DNA from: Streptomyces sp. NRRL F-5122
GTDB lineage: Bacteria > Actinomycetota > Actinomycetes > Streptomycetales > Streptomycetaceae
Assembly (NCBI RefSeq): GCF_001507435.1
Contig: NZ_LMWH01000037.1
Span: 124,001-188,000, forward strand
Length of the DNA stretch: 64,000 nucleotides
Direction: 5' to 3'
The position numbers and the translations under genes were made by a program. The notes under the pieces are model-generated. The model saw only the letters and a list, made by a program, of their open reading frames with translations. It was not told the origin of the DNA and did not search any database. Shown here in pieces: positions 24,727 to 33,220 of the stretch (positions are counted from its first letter, which is position 1; each line of letters starts with the position of its first letter).

Positions 24727-25965
24727 TCAGTTGCCGACGCGGCGGCGCAGGTCCTGGAAGGCCGTGTAGTTCGCGATGACCTCGATCCGGCCGGGCGGTG
24801 CCTGCTGGACGGCCTGGTCGAGGTTCTCGCAGACCTGGAAGGACTGGTTCGCGACCTCCAGGCGCACGGCGAGGTCCAGCTTGCGGTCGCCGATGACGAA
24901 GATCGGGTGGCCGGTCAGCCGCGTGTAGTCGACGTCCCACAGCCAGGAGGTGTCGGTGCCGTCCGCGCCGCGGGCGTTCACCGAGAGGATCACCGGGGTC
25001 GGCGGCGGGTCGATGAGCGAGAAGGTCTCCAGCCAGCCGGCCGGGTTCTTCGCGAGCAGCAGGCGCAGGTCGCGGCCCTGGAACTGGACGACGTCGTAGC
25101 GCCCGGCCACCGCCTGGACCTGGTACATGCGCTCCAGGGCGACCTGCGGGGGCACGCCGAAGACGGCGGCCACCGCGGCCGAGCTTGCGGCGTTGGCCTT
25201 GTTGGCCCGGCCCGGCAGCTGGAGGTGGATCGGCCAGGCGGAACCGTGCGGGTCGAGGACGTGGTCGCCGGACAGCGCCCAGGACGGGGTCGGCCGGCGG
25301 AAGCCGCACTCGCCGCAGTACCAGTCGTCGCCGGGGCGCTGCATCACACCGCCGCAGGAGGGGCAGGACCAGGCGTCGTCCTTCCACATCTGCCCGGCGG
25401 CGACCCAGACCACGTTGGGCGAGGAGGAGGCGGCCCAGACGACCAACGGGTCGTCCGCGTTGGCGACCACGACGGCCTTGGAACCGGCAAGGCCCTCGCG
25501 CCAGTTCTCGGCGAGCATGCGGGTCTCCGCGGCGCGGTCGAGCTGGTCGCGGGAGAGGTTGAGCAGCGCGATGCACTTCGGGTCGGTGTCCCGGGCGACG
25601 CCGGCGAGGTACTTCTCGTCGACCTCGATGACGCCGAACTTGGCGTCCGAGCCGCCGGCCAGCGCCGAGGTGATGCCCGCGGGCATGTTGGCGCCGAGCG
25701 CGTTGGACACGACCGGGCCCGCGGCGCGCAGCGCCTCGGCGATCAGCCGGGTGGTCGTGGTCTTGCCGTTGGTGGCCGAGACCAGGATCACGTCCAGGTT
25801 CTGGGCCAGCCGGGCGAGCAGGTCGGGGTCGAGCTTGAGTGCGACTCGGCCGCCGATCACCGATCCGCTTCCGCGTCCGGCGGCGCGAGATGCCGCAGCG
25901 ACCGCCCTGCCCGCGGTCACGGCGAGCTTGGCCCGCGGCGTCAGCGGGTCCGAGTTGTCTGCCAT
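24727..25965 (-). CDS. murT: Lipid II isoglutaminyl synthase, Mur-ligase subunit MurT
   Basis: Protein of 412 residues. Mur ligase ATP site VSATNGKTTTTRLIAEAL, central domain with GVIEVDEKYL and LNLSRDQLDRAAET, a four-Cys zinc ribbon (CPSCGG and CGECGFR) typical of MurT, and a C-terminal DUF1727 domain (NPAGWLETFSLI). It activates the glutamate alpha-carboxylate of lipid II with ATP for amidation by GatD. First gene of the two-gene operon. Confidence 0.94.
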   Translation of the reverse strand: MADNSDPLTPRAKLAVTAGRAVAAASRAAGRGSGSVIGGRVALKLDPDLLARLAQNLDVILVSATNGKTTTTRLIAEALRAAGPVVSNALGANMPAGITSALAGGSDAKFGVIEVDEKYLAGVARDTDPKCIALLNLSRDQLDRAAETRMLAENWREGLAGSKAVVVANADDPLVVWAASSSPNVVWVAAGQMWKDDAWSCPSCGGVMQRPGDDWYCGECGFRRPTPSWALSGDHVLDPHGSAWPIHLQLPGRANKANAASSAAVAAVFGVPPQVALERMYQVQAVAGRYDVVQFQGRDLRLLLAKNPAGWLETFSLIDPPPTPVILSVNARGADGTDTSWLWDVDYTRLTGHPIFVIGDRKLDLAVRLEVANQSFQVCENLDQAVQQAPPGRIEVIANYTAFQDLRRRVGN

Positions 25966-26107
25966 CAGTTCTCGATCCTCCTTGCATACGGCGCCGCGCC
26001 CTGTCCCGGCAACGTGTGGACCTCAGCCTATCGAGATCCGTTCACGCACCCGAATCGTGGCACCACGCCGACGTTCGCGCCGCCTTGAGGACCGTACCCT
26101 TGCCGCC

Positions 26108-26668
26108 ATGCGACATGGCTCGATCCCGGGCGCCCGAGGGCGCGTGAGGCCCGTCACCCTGCTCGGTGAACCGGTGCTGCGCAACCCCTGCGAGCCGGTC
26201 ACCGGCTTCGGCCCCGAACTGGCCCGGCTCGTCGAGGACATGTTCGCCACGATGTACGCCGCGCAGGGGGTGGGGCTGGCGGCGAACCAGATCGGCGAGC
26301 CGCTGCGGGTGTTCGTGTACGACTGCCCCGACGACGAGGACGTCCGCCATCTGGGGCACGTGGTGAACCCGCGGCTGGTCGAGGCCGACGGAGTGGTGCT
26401 GCGCGGCCCCGAGGGATGTCTTTCGCTGCCGGGCCTCGAAGCGGGTACGGAGCGGTACGACCATGCGGTCGTCGAGGGGTTCACGGTGGACGGCGAGCCG
26501 CTCACGGTGCACGGCACGGGGTGGTTCGCCCGGTGCCTGCAGCACGAGTGCGACCACCTGGACGGAGGCCTGTACGTCGACCGGCTCGACGGCCGCCGGC
26601 AGCGCCGGGTGATGCGGCAGGCGGCCAGGGCGTCCTGGGGCGGCCGGGCCGCCGCCGGGCCCCGTTAG
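26108..26668 (+). CDS. def: Peptide deformylase
   Basis: Protein of 186 residues with all three deformylase motifs: GVGLAANQIG, EGCLSLPG (Cys metal ligand) and QHECDHLDG (two His ligands and catalytic Glu). It removes the formyl group from nascent proteins. The start ATG 26108 has no clear ribosome site; the protein has a 14-residue extension before PVTLLGEPVLRNP, so a GTG further in may be the true start. Streptomycetes usually carry more than one def; this one stands apart from fmt. Confidence 0.92.
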   Translation: MRHGSIPGARGRVRPVTLLGEPVLRNPCEPVTGFGPELARLVEDMFATMYAAQGVGLAANQIGEPLRVFVYDCPDDEDVRHLGHVVNPRLVEADGVVLRGPEGCLSLPGLEAGTERYDHAVVEGFTVDGEPLTVHGTGWFARCLQHECDHLDGGLYVDRLDGRRQRRVMRQAARASWGGRAAAGPR

Positions 26669-26703
26669 CGGCGCCGGTCCGTGCCGATCGTCCTCGCGCG
26701 GGT

Positions 26704-26736
26704 GCGCCCGGCCCCGGCAGAGCCGTCGCCGGGCGC
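26704..26736. terminator. Terminator between def and a TetR gene
   Basis: A 9-bp perfect stem GCGCCCGGC/GCCGGGCGC (26704-26712 with 26728-26736) with a 15-base loop lies between two converging stop codons, so it could serve both strands. Confidence 0.5.
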
Positions 26737-26740
26737 TCGC

Positions 26741-27385
26741 TCAGAACCCCGGGCCGCCCACGCGGTCCCCGGCGGCGGCCAGCCGGCCCCACAGCAGGTC
26801 CGCCAGGCTACGCACCAACTCGGCGCGGGAGCAGGGCCGCTCGCCGAGCCACCAGTCGCCGGCCGCGTGCATCATCCCGACGATGCCGTGTCCCCAGACC
26901 CGAGCGAGCTGGTGGCTGCCCGGCCCGAGGTCCAGCCGTTCCTCGATGAACACGGCCAGCTCCTCACCCATCCGGCGCAGTACCGGGATGGAGTGCCGGC
27001 TCGTGTCGAAGCCCTGGTCGCTCGGCGTACCGCCCTCCGCCGGATGCATCAGGAAGCGATAGACCTGCGGACGGGCCTCGATCGCCGCGAGATAGGTGTC
27101 CAGCGTGGCCTCGACCCGCTCCCTTCGCTCGGCCGGGGCGTCCAGTGCCGCCCGCAGCGAGTCGAGGAGCGCGTCGGTGTGGCGTTTGGCGAGAGCGGCG
27201 TACAGGCCGCCCTTGTCGCCGAAATGGCGGTAGAGGATCGGCTTGGTGATGCCTGCTTCGGCGGCGATGGCGTTCATCGAGGCCCCTGGGCCGTCGCGCA
27301 GCACCACCCGGTCGGCGGCCTCCAGCAGCTCGCGCCGTCGGCGGTCGGCGGACCGCTGCTGATCGGCCCGCTGCGTGGTCTCCAT
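26741..27385 (-). CDS. TetR family regulator, probable repressor of the adjacent acyl-CoA dehydrogenase gene
   Basis: Protein of 214 residues. The N-terminal HTH is ELLEAADRVVLRDGPGASMN with recognition helix AGITKPILYRHFGDKGGLYA, typical of TetR proteins controlling fatty-acid genes. The C-terminal ligand domain carries FLMHPAEGG and VWGHGIVGMMHAAGDWWLG, as in actinobacterial FadR-like TetR members. It is divergent from an acyl-CoA dehydrogenase gene whose promoter contains a palindrome between -35 and -10, so it likely represses that gene and responds to an acyl-CoA. Confidence 0.9.
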   Translation of the reverse strand: METTQRADQQRSADRRRRELLEAADRVVLRDGPGASMNAIAAEAGITKPILYRHFGDKGGLYAALAKRHTDALLDSLRAALDAPAERRERVEATLDTYLAAIEARPQVYRFLMHPAEGGTPSDQGFDTSRHSIPVLRRMGEELAVFIEERLDLGPGSHQLARVWGHGIVGMMHAAGDWWLGERPCSRAELVRSLADLLWGRLAAAGDRVGGPGF

Positions 27386-27502
27386 GATCTCTCCCCACCC
27401 GTGCTGTATCGGTGACGCCTGCGCAAACTAACACTGAAAGGCAGGTCGGTATCGAACGAGCTGCCGACCACCCGCCGAAGACCCTCGGCTCCGGCCGGGG
27501 AG

Positions 27503-27543
27503 TTGACTTTCCTACTGGTGAGTAACAGACTGCGGTTACCGCA
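27503..27543 (+). promoter_or_regulatory. Promoter with embedded operator for the acyl-CoA dehydrogenase gene
   Basis: TTGACT at 27503-27508 and CAGACT at 27526-27531 are spaced by 17 bases and resemble a housekeeping promoter. Between them sits the palindrome TACT-GGTG-AGTA (27513-27524). A second palindrome TGCGGT-T-ACCGCA lies at 27531-27543. Either could be bound by the divergent TetR protein; the first would block RNA polymerase directly. Confidence 0.55.
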
Positions 27544-27574
27544 AGTAACAGCTTAGCGCAGCGCTGGAGGGGAC

Positions 27575-28801
27575 ATGGCCGAGTTCACCATGGAGCTCAA
27601 CGACGAACAGAAGGAGGTCCGGGACTGGCTGCACGGCTTCGCGGCCGATGTGATCCGCCCCGCGGCCGCCGAATGGGACGAGCGTGAGGAGACTCCCTGG
27701 CCGGTCATCCAGGAAGCCTCGAAGGTCGGCATCTACTCCCTCGACTTCTATGCCCAGCAGTACTTCGACCCCACCGGCCTCGGCATCCCCGTGGCGATGG
27801 AGGAGCTGTTCTGGGGTGACGCGGGCATCGCCCTGTCCATCGTCGGCACCGGCCTCGCCGCCGTCGGCGTCCTCGCCAACGGCACCGAGGAGCAGATCGG
27901 CACCTGGATCCCCCAGATGTACGGCGACCCGAACGACGTCAAGGTGGCAGCCTTCTGCTCCTCGGAGCCCGATGCCGGCTCCGACGTCGGGTCCATGCGT
28001 ACACGCGCCGTGTACGACGAGGCCAAGGACGAGTGGGTGATCAACGGCACAAAGACCTGGGCGACCAACGGCGGGATCGCCAATGTCCACGTCGTCGTCG
28101 CGGTCGTCGACCCCGAGCTGGGCTCCAAGGGCCACGCGTCCTTCATCGTCCCGCCGAACACGGCGGGCCTCGCCCAGGGCCAGAAGTTCAAGAAGCACGG
28201 CATTCGTGCCTCGCACACCGCCGAGGTGATCCTCGACAACGTGCGTGTCCCCGGCTCCTGCCTGCTCGGTGGCAAGGAGAAGCTGGACGAGCGGCTCGCC
28301 AGGGCCCGGGAGAAGGCGAAGGCGGGCGGCGAGCGGGTGAAGAACGCCGCCATGGCCACGTTCGAGGCGTCCCGTCCCGCCGTGGGCGCGATGGCCGTGG
28401 GCACCGCCCGTGCGGCCTACGAGGTGGCGCTGGACTACGCGAAGACACGCGAGCAGTTCGGGCGGCCGATCATCGACAACCAGGGCGTGGCCTTCCAGCT
28501 CGCCGACATGCGCACGCAGATCGACGCGGCGCGGCTGCTGGTGTGGCGGGCCTCGTGGATGGCGATCAACGGCAGGCCGTTCACGGCGGCCGAGGGCTCC
28601 ATGTCGAAGCTGTTCGCGAGTGAGACGGCCAAGAAGGTCACCGCCCAGGCGATCCAGATCCTCGGCGGCAACGGCTACACGCGCGAGTACCCGGTCGAGC
28701 GGATGCACCGCGACGCCGGCATCTACACCATTTTCGAAGGCACGAGCGAGATCCAGCGGCTGGTGATCGCGCGCACCCTCTCGGGGCTGCCGATCCGCTA
28801 G
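27575..28801 (+). CDS. Acyl-CoA dehydrogenase
   Basis: Protein of 408 residues with the full three-domain fold: [19 protein letters not shown] (FAD/substrate loop), [16 protein letters not shown], and the C-terminal [20 protein letters not shown] and [20 protein letters not shown] with the catalytic Glu in YTIFEGTSE. It oxidises acyl-CoA to enoyl-CoA. An insert [20 protein letters not shown] near residue 240 is charged and slightly longer than in short-chain enzymes. Ribosome site GGAGGGG. Its stop codon abuts that of the converging cupin gene with no spacer. Confidence 0.93.
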   Translation: MAEFTMELNDEQKEVRDWLHGFAADVIRPAAAEWDEREETPWPVIQEASKVGIYSLDFYAQQYFDPTGLGIPVAMEELFWGDAGIALSIVGTGLAAVGVLANGTEEQIGTWIPQMYGDPNDVKVAAFCSSEPDAGSDVGSMRTRAVYDEAKDEWVINGTKTWATNGGIANVHVVVAVVDPELGSKGHASFIVPPNTAGLAQGQKFKKHGIRASHTAEVILDNVRVPGSCLLGGKEKLDERLARAREKAKAGGERVKNAAMATFEASRPAVGAMAVGTARAAYEVALDYAKTREQFGRPIIDNQGVAFQLADMRTQIDAARLLVWRASWMAINGRPFTAAEGSMSKLFASETAKKVTAQAIQILGGNGYTREYPVERMHRDAGIYTIFEGTSEIQRLVIARTLSGLPIR

Positions 28802-29377
28802 TCAACGGTGTCTGAGCGGCGTCAGCTGCTCGATGTCGTACCGCCTGCGCAGCTCCTCGATCGCCTCGTGGTCCGGTGGTCCTTCCTGCCCCAGGATCTC
28901 CAGCAGCTCCTCGAAGTACCGTTCGTGATCGGGCGGCGGGGAGGCCTGGAAGAACATCTTCGCCGGGGTCTCCGTGGGGTTCGCGAAGGCGTGCGGGCAC
29001 CCCGGCGGGACGACGATGATCGTGCCCGGGGTCGCCCGCACCACCCGGGTGCCCGAGCGGGACTCCCACTTCTGCCAGTGGTCGGGGGTCCGCACGCGCG
29101 GTTCGAAGGCGAGCACGTCCAGCTCGCCTTCGAGGACGTAGAACAGCTCCTCGCTGCGTGTGTGCACATGTGCGCCGACGTCGAACCCCGGCGGCACGAT
29201 CACCTCGAACGTGGACGCCGTGCGCGAGTGCGAGCCCGTCACCTTGAACGTCACGTGCTGGGCCGGTGTGCGCACCACGCGTCCGTGGCCCGGCGGCACG
29301 AGCAGCCCTTCGCTCGCCCTGGCCTCGTCGCCGGCACCCGTGCCCTCGGTCGCCGCCATTCCTTCGGTCGTTGTCAT
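28802..29377 (-). CDS. Cupin-type monooxygenase-like protein of the rppA operon
   Basis: Protein of 191 residues with one cupin barrel: metal-binding GAHVHTRSEELFYVLEGELD and the second motif TIIVVPPGCPHAFANPTETP. In other streptomycetes a cupin protein of this type follows rppA and the P450 gene and oxidises 1,3,6,8-tetrahydroxynaphthalene to flaviolin (MomA-like quinone-forming monooxygenases). Here its ATG overlaps the stop of the P450 stub (ATGA), so the operon order rppA-P450-cupin is kept even though the P450 is broken. Function by context. Confidence 0.82.
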   Translation of the reverse strand: MTTTEGMAATEGTGAGDEARASEGLLVPPGHGRVVRTPAQHVTFKVTGSHSRTASTFEVIVPPGFDVGAHVHTRSEELFYVLEGELDVLAFEPRVRTPDHWQKWESRSGTRVVRATPGTIIVVPPGCPHAFANPTETPAKMFFQASPPPDHERYFEELLEILGQEGPPDHEAIEELRRRYDIEQLTPLRHR

Positions 29378-29673
29378 GAGCGGCTCACCACACGACGGCG
29401 CCGGGCCGCGGCGCGAAGTGGGCGGGGGAACCCGGTGGATTGCCGGGCCGCCACCGGCTCGCGGCTGAAGCGGGGGTCGTTCGCGACCGTACGTACGTCG
29501 TCGTAGCCCGTCATGAGCCAGTTCCAGCCCTCATCCTGGGACAGTTCGAACGGGGCGACCGGGCCCTTGTGCATCAGCTCGGCCGGCGCCGGGTCGAAGT
29601 CCACACCGGTCAGTTCGGCGGCGGGCCAGGAGCGGACCGGCGGCAGGGTGCCGTTGATCGTCCCTTCGGTCAT
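29374..29673 (-). pseudogene. Truncated cytochrome P450 (CYP158A/P450mel-like) stub
   Basis: Only 99 codons remain. From ATG 29673 the protein reads MTEGTINGTLPPVRSWPAAE, then GWNWLMTGYDDVRTVANDPR and FSREPVAARQST, matching the N-terminus of CYP158A-type P450s; a normal member has about 400 residues. After residue 80 the frame turns Arg-rich and stops at 29374. In the neighbouring frame PAHFAPRPGAV resembles the next native segment, so there is a frameshift as well as loss of the rest. The I-helix, ExxR and heme Cys motif are absent, so no P450 activity is possible. Confidence 0.8.
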
Positions 29674-29708
29674 CTCGCGCCGCCTCACTGTCCGTGTCGG
29701 TGGTCGTC

Positions 29709-30782
29709 TCACTTGGATCCGTTGGACCCGTTGGCCGAGATGTGCCAGCGGCCCAACGCCATCTCCGCGGTGATGCCCGGTCCGAAGCCGGCCAGCAGAC
29801 CGCGGGCCGAGTGCTCGGCGCCGCCCGCCTCGAACAGCCGGCGCAGGGCGTCCAGGACGACCGCGCTCGCGATGTTGCCGTACTCGGTGAGCGTGGCCCT
29901 GCTGAACCGGAAGGCATGGGGCGGCACCTGCAGAAACCTGCACAGGTCGTCCAGGATGCGCGGGCCGCCCGCATGGACGATGTAGAAGTCCAGGTCGGAG
30001 GCGTCCCAGCCGTGCTGTCGCGCCAGTTCCTTAAGGGCCGGGGCGAGCGGTTCCATCGTGGTGGGAACCCGTTTGTCCAGCAGGAAGTGGAATCCGGTGG
30101 CCCGGACGTCGTACGCGATCCACTCCTCCGTCTTGGGGATCAGGTACGAGCCGTTGCGCTCCAGTTTGATGCCGGTGCCGCCCTTGCCGCGTACGACCGC
30201 CGCCGCGATGCCGTCACCGAACAGGCCGTTGGACAGCAGTGAGCCGACGCCCAGGTCGGTGGGCTGGTAGCACAGCGAGCAGAACTCGCAGGCCACGATC
30301 AGCGCGTTGGCGTCGGGGTACGCCGTGCAGAAGTCGTGCGCCCGGTTGATGGCCGCGCCGCCGGCGGCACAGCCCAACTGGGCTATGGGTATCTGCCGGG
30401 TGTCGGTCTCGAAGTCCATCGAGTTGATCAACCACGCGGTCAGCGAGGGCATCATGAAGCCGGTGCACGACACGTAGATGATCACGTCGATGTCCCGGGT
30501 GAGCAGTTCGGCGTCGTCCAGGGCCTGCTGGACGACCGCGGGCACACGTGCTTTCGCCTCGGCCTCGTAAAGGTTGTTGCGCTCCTCGAACCCGGGGTGC
30601 TTCAGCGTCTCCTCGATGGGCTGCACGATGTGCCGGGTGCGGACCCCGGTGTTCTCGATCAGTCGCAGTGCCAGCGGGAGTTGGGGGTGGTCGGGGTGGC
30701 GGGTACGCGCGAGTTCGAGCGTCTCCTCCATCGTGATCACATATTCCGGAACGGAGACCGCAGGTCTGCACAGAGTCGCCAT
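29709..30782 (-). CDS. rppA: 1,3,6,8-tetrahydroxynaphthalene synthase, type III polyketide synthase
   Basis: Protein of 357 residues. Catalytic Cys138 in AQLGCAAGGAAINRAHDF, the additional Cys106 in YVSCTGFMMPS known from THN synthases, catalytic His in FYIVHAGGPRILDD and Asn in TLTEYGNIASAVVLDA; GFGPG loop near the end. It condenses five malonyl-CoA into tetrahydroxynaphthalene, precursor of flaviolin and perylenequinone melanin. First gene of an operon with the P450 stub 35 bases later and the cupin gene. GAAGG lies 9 bases before ATG 30782. Confidence 0.96.
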   Translation of the reverse strand: MATLCRPAVSVPEYVITMEETLELARTRHPDHPQLPLALRLIENTGVRTRHIVQPIEETLKHPGFEERNNLYEAEAKARVPAVVQQALDDAELLTRDIDVIIYVSCTGFMMPSLTAWLINSMDFETDTRQIPIAQLGCAAGGAAINRAHDFCTAYPDANALIVACEFCSLCYQPTDLGVGSLLSNGLFGDGIAAAVVRGKGGTGIKLERNGSYLIPKTEEWIAYDVRATGFHFLLDKRVPTTMEPLAPALKELARQHGWDASDLDFYIVHAGGPRILDDLCRFLQVPPHAFRFSRATLTEYGNIASAVVLDALRRLFEAGGAEHSARGLLAGFGPGITAEMALGRWHISANGSNGSK

Positions 30783-30925
30783 GGAGCGCGCCTTCTTTCG
30801 CCTTGGCGGGGGACTTGGCTCCCCCGGCGGAAGGGGTGTTCACCCGTCTGCGGGTGCCCACCCACGATCACCCGGTGGCCCGGGGATATCTCGTCGGCCT
30901 ACTCCACTTCAGCGACAAACGCAGA

Positions 30926-30951
30926 GTGAACGAATAATCACTTTGTGTGAT
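30926..30951 (-). promoter_or_regulatory. Overlapping palindromes upstream of rppA
   Basis: In an A/T-rich pocket about 145 bases before rppA, two inverted repeats overlap: GTGA-N8-TCAC (30926-30941) and ATCAC-TTTGT-GTGAT (30937-30951). This suits an operator or promoter for the pigment operon. No regulator gene is adjacent, and I cannot name the protein that would bind. Confidence 0.4.
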
Positions 30952-31033
30952 GATGGCAGGTGAGGGCTGGTCTCCGGACGAAGTGCGGGACCGTGCGGGC
31001 AAGCGGCGCCACGGCCGCCGCTCTCCTGTGTTC

Positions 31034-31264
31034 CTAGCGGCGTGAACTGTGCGCGATGCAAGCCACGTCGATCCGGTCCGCCAACTTCGCGAGTTCGATG
31101 GTCAGCGTCGCCACCGTGTCCTCGTCCAGCCCCTCCTCGCCGGCCTCGACCAGGCGCACCCACCGGCCGCCGAGCGTACGCAGCAGCTTGCTGACGTCGG
31201 CGGCGGCCACCTGCAACGTGCCGTGGTCGTCGACGATCAGAGGGAGGGTCACTTCGCGGTTCAC
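31034..31264 (-). CDS. Conserved small protein (DUF6213-like)
   Basis: Protein of 76 residues from GTG 31264: NREVTLPLIVDDHGTLQVAA, DVSKLLRTLGGRWVRLVEAG, then an acidic helix LDEDTVATLTIELAKLADRI. It is soluble and compact. It follows the succinate-semialdehyde dehydrogenase gene by 25 bases in the same direction and may be co-transcribed. The family name is from memory and the function is unknown. Confidence 0.7.
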   Translation of the reverse strand: MNREVTLPLIVDDHGTLQVAAADVSKLLRTLGGRWVRLVEAGEEGLDEDTVATLTIELAKLADRIDVACIAHSSRR

Positions 31265-31289
31265 AGAGGGGATCGTAACCGCGGAACCC

Positions 31290-32675
31290 TCACGCTCCGT
31301 GCCATACCGTGGTGATGTTGCAGAACTCGCGGATTCCGTGCTCGGACAGCTCCCTGCCGTACCCGGAGCGCTTGACCCCGCCGAACGGGAAGGCGGGATG
31401 GGATGCCGTCATCCCGTTGACGTACACGCCGCCCGCCTCGAGATCCTGTACAAAACGGTCGAGTTCGACGCCGTTGTGCGTCCAGACGTTGGAACTCAGT
31501 CCGAACGGCGTGTCGTTCGCCACCGCCACGGCCTCGTCGAGGTCCGCGACCCGGTACAGCGTGGCGACCGGGCCGAACGCCTCCTCCTGGTGGATGCGCA
31601 TCCGGGGGGTGATGCCGGCGAGGACCGTCGGCGGGTAGAACCAGCCCGGCCGGTCCGGGCGCTCACCGCCGCACAACACCTGCGCGCCCGCCCCGACCGC
31701 GTCCTCGACGAGTTCCTCCAGGTCCGCGCGGCCCTGCTCGGTGGACAGCGGCCCGACGTCCGTCTCCTCCTCCATCGGGTCGCCGACCTTCAGCGCCGCC
31801 ATGCCGGCCGCGAACCGCTCGGCGAATGCGTCGAACACGTCCGTGTGCACGATGAACCGTTTGGCCGCGATGCACGACTGCCCGTTGTTCTGCACCCGTG
31901 CCGTCACCGCGACCTCGGCGGCGCGGTCGAGCTCCGCCGAGGGCATGACGATGAACGGGTCGCTGCCGCCCAGCTCAAGGACCGTCTTCTTGACCTCGTC
32001 CCCGGCGATCGCGGCGACGGAGCGGCCCGCCGGCTCGCTGCCGGTGAGGGTCGCGGCCTTGACCCGCGGGTCGCGCAGCACCCGTTCGACGGCGCCTGAG
32101 CCGATGAGCAGGGTCTGGAAACAGCCTTCGGCGAAGCCCGCCCGGCGCAGCAGGTCCTCGAGGTAGAGCGCGGTCTGCGGGACGTTCGAGGCGTGCTTGA
32201 GCAGCCCGACGTTGCCCGCCATCAGTGCGGGCGCCGCGAACCGGATCACCTGCCACATGGGGAAGTTCCACGGCATCACGGCGAGCACCGGGCCCAGCGG
32301 CCGGTAGCGCACGAGCGCCCAGGAGGCACCCGAGTCCTTCACGTCCCGCTCCGCCGGTTCCTCGTCGGCGAGCAGTCCCTCCGCGTGCTCGGCGTACCAG
32401 CGCATCGCCTTGGCGCACTTGGCGGCCTCGGCACGGGCCTGCTTGATCGGCTTGCCCATCTCGGTGGTCATCACCCGCGCGATGTCCTGCTGGTCCTCGT
32501 CGAGCAGGTCGGCCGCCCTGTTCATGCGCAGCGCGCGTTCGGCGAACGTCGTCGTACGGTGACTGCGGTATGCGGCATCGGCGGTGGCGAGCCGTCGCTC
32601 GATCTCCTCCTCGCCGAGGGCGTCGTACGTCTTGAGCGTCTCGCCGGTCGCCGGGTTCACGGTGGCGATGGGCAT
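31290..32675 (-). CDS. NAD(P)-dependent succinate-semialdehyde dehydrogenase
   Basis: Protein of 461 residues, aldehyde dehydrogenase superfamily. It begins MPIATVNPATGETLKTYDAL; the general base Glu is in KTVLELGGSDPFIV and the nucleophile Cys in QNNGQSCIAAKRFIV; AVMPWNFPMWQVIRFAAPAL and FGGVKRSGYGRELSEHG are family blocks. This subgroup oxidises succinate semialdehyde to succinate, as at the end of GABA breakdown. ATG 32675 has CAGGAGGT ahead. An upstream in-frame extension belongs to another region. Confidence 0.88.
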   Translation of the reverse strand: MPIATVNPATGETLKTYDALGEEEIERRLATADAAYRSHRTTTFAERALRMNRAADLLDEDQQDIARVMTTEMGKPIKQARAEAAKCAKAMRWYAEHAEGLLADEEPAERDVKDSGASWALVRYRPLGPVLAVMPWNFPMWQVIRFAAPALMAGNVGLLKHASNVPQTALYLEDLLRRAGFAEGCFQTLLIGSGAVERVLRDPRVKAATLTGSEPAGRSVAAIAGDEVKKTVLELGGSDPFIVMPSAELDRAAEVAVTARVQNNGQSCIAAKRFIVHTDVFDAFAERFAAGMAALKVGDPMEEETDVGPLSTEQGRADLEELVEDAVGAGAQVLCGGERPDRPGWFYPPTVLAGITPRMRIHQEEAFGPVATLYRVADLDEAVAVANDTPFGLSSNVWTHNGVELDRFVQDLEAGGVYVNGMTASHPAFPFGGVKRSGYGRELSEHGIREFCNITTVWHGA

Positions 32676-32749
32676 GGCTGACCTCCTGAGAACAGGCTTT
32701 GTTCCGACCTTCCCGCGCGACGGCGGCCACCGCAACGCGTACTGTGCAC

Positions 32750-33220
32750 TCAGCCCGAGTGCTCCACGAGCCGGTCGAGAAACGCCGCCTGGGCCTTCAC
32801 GATCAGATCCCGGGCCCGGTCGAGGCCGAACCACTCCACGCGGTCCAGTTCGGGGAACTCCTTGAGCTGCCCCGACCTCGGCGGCCACTCCATGGTGAAG
32901 GTGCCCGGCACGACCGTCGCCGGGTCGAGGTCCGCCTCGAGAGCCCATGCCGTGACGGTCTTGCCGCCCGCCTGCCGCACCTCACCGAGCGGAAGGGCCT
33001 GCCCGTCGGGCGGCGGCAGTCCCAGTTCCTCCTGGAACTCGCGACGGGCGGCGTCCCACGAGGGTTCGCCGGGCTCGTACTCGCCCTTGGGCAGGGTCCA
33101 CGCCCCCGCGTCACGGCGGGCGAAGAACGGGCCGCCCATATGGCCGAGCAGTACCTCCGGGCCGTGCTCGGTGCGCCGGAAGAGCAGGAGGCCGGCGCTG
33201 TGTCCCGCCCGGGCGCTCAC
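32750..33220 (-). CDS. NUDIX hydrolase
   Basis: Protein of 156 residues with a complete Nudix box G-x5-E-x7-REFQEELGL (GEYEPGEPSWDAARREFQEE, then LGL). It starts at GTG 33220, overlapping the ligase stop by 4 bases (GTGA), and begins SARAGHSAGLLLFRRTEHGP. The substrate, a nucleoside diphosphate derivative, is unknown. Coupling to an ATP-dependent DNA ligase suggests a role in nucleotide clean-up during repair (inference). Confidence 0.88.
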   Translation of the reverse strand: MSARAGHSAGLLLFRRTEHGPEVLLGHMGGPFFARRDAGAWTLPKGEYEPGEPSWDAARREFQEELGLPPPDGQALPLGEVRQAGGKTVTAWALEADLDPATVVPGTFTMEWPPRSGQLKEFPELDRVEWFGLDRARDLIVKAQAAFLDRLVEHSG

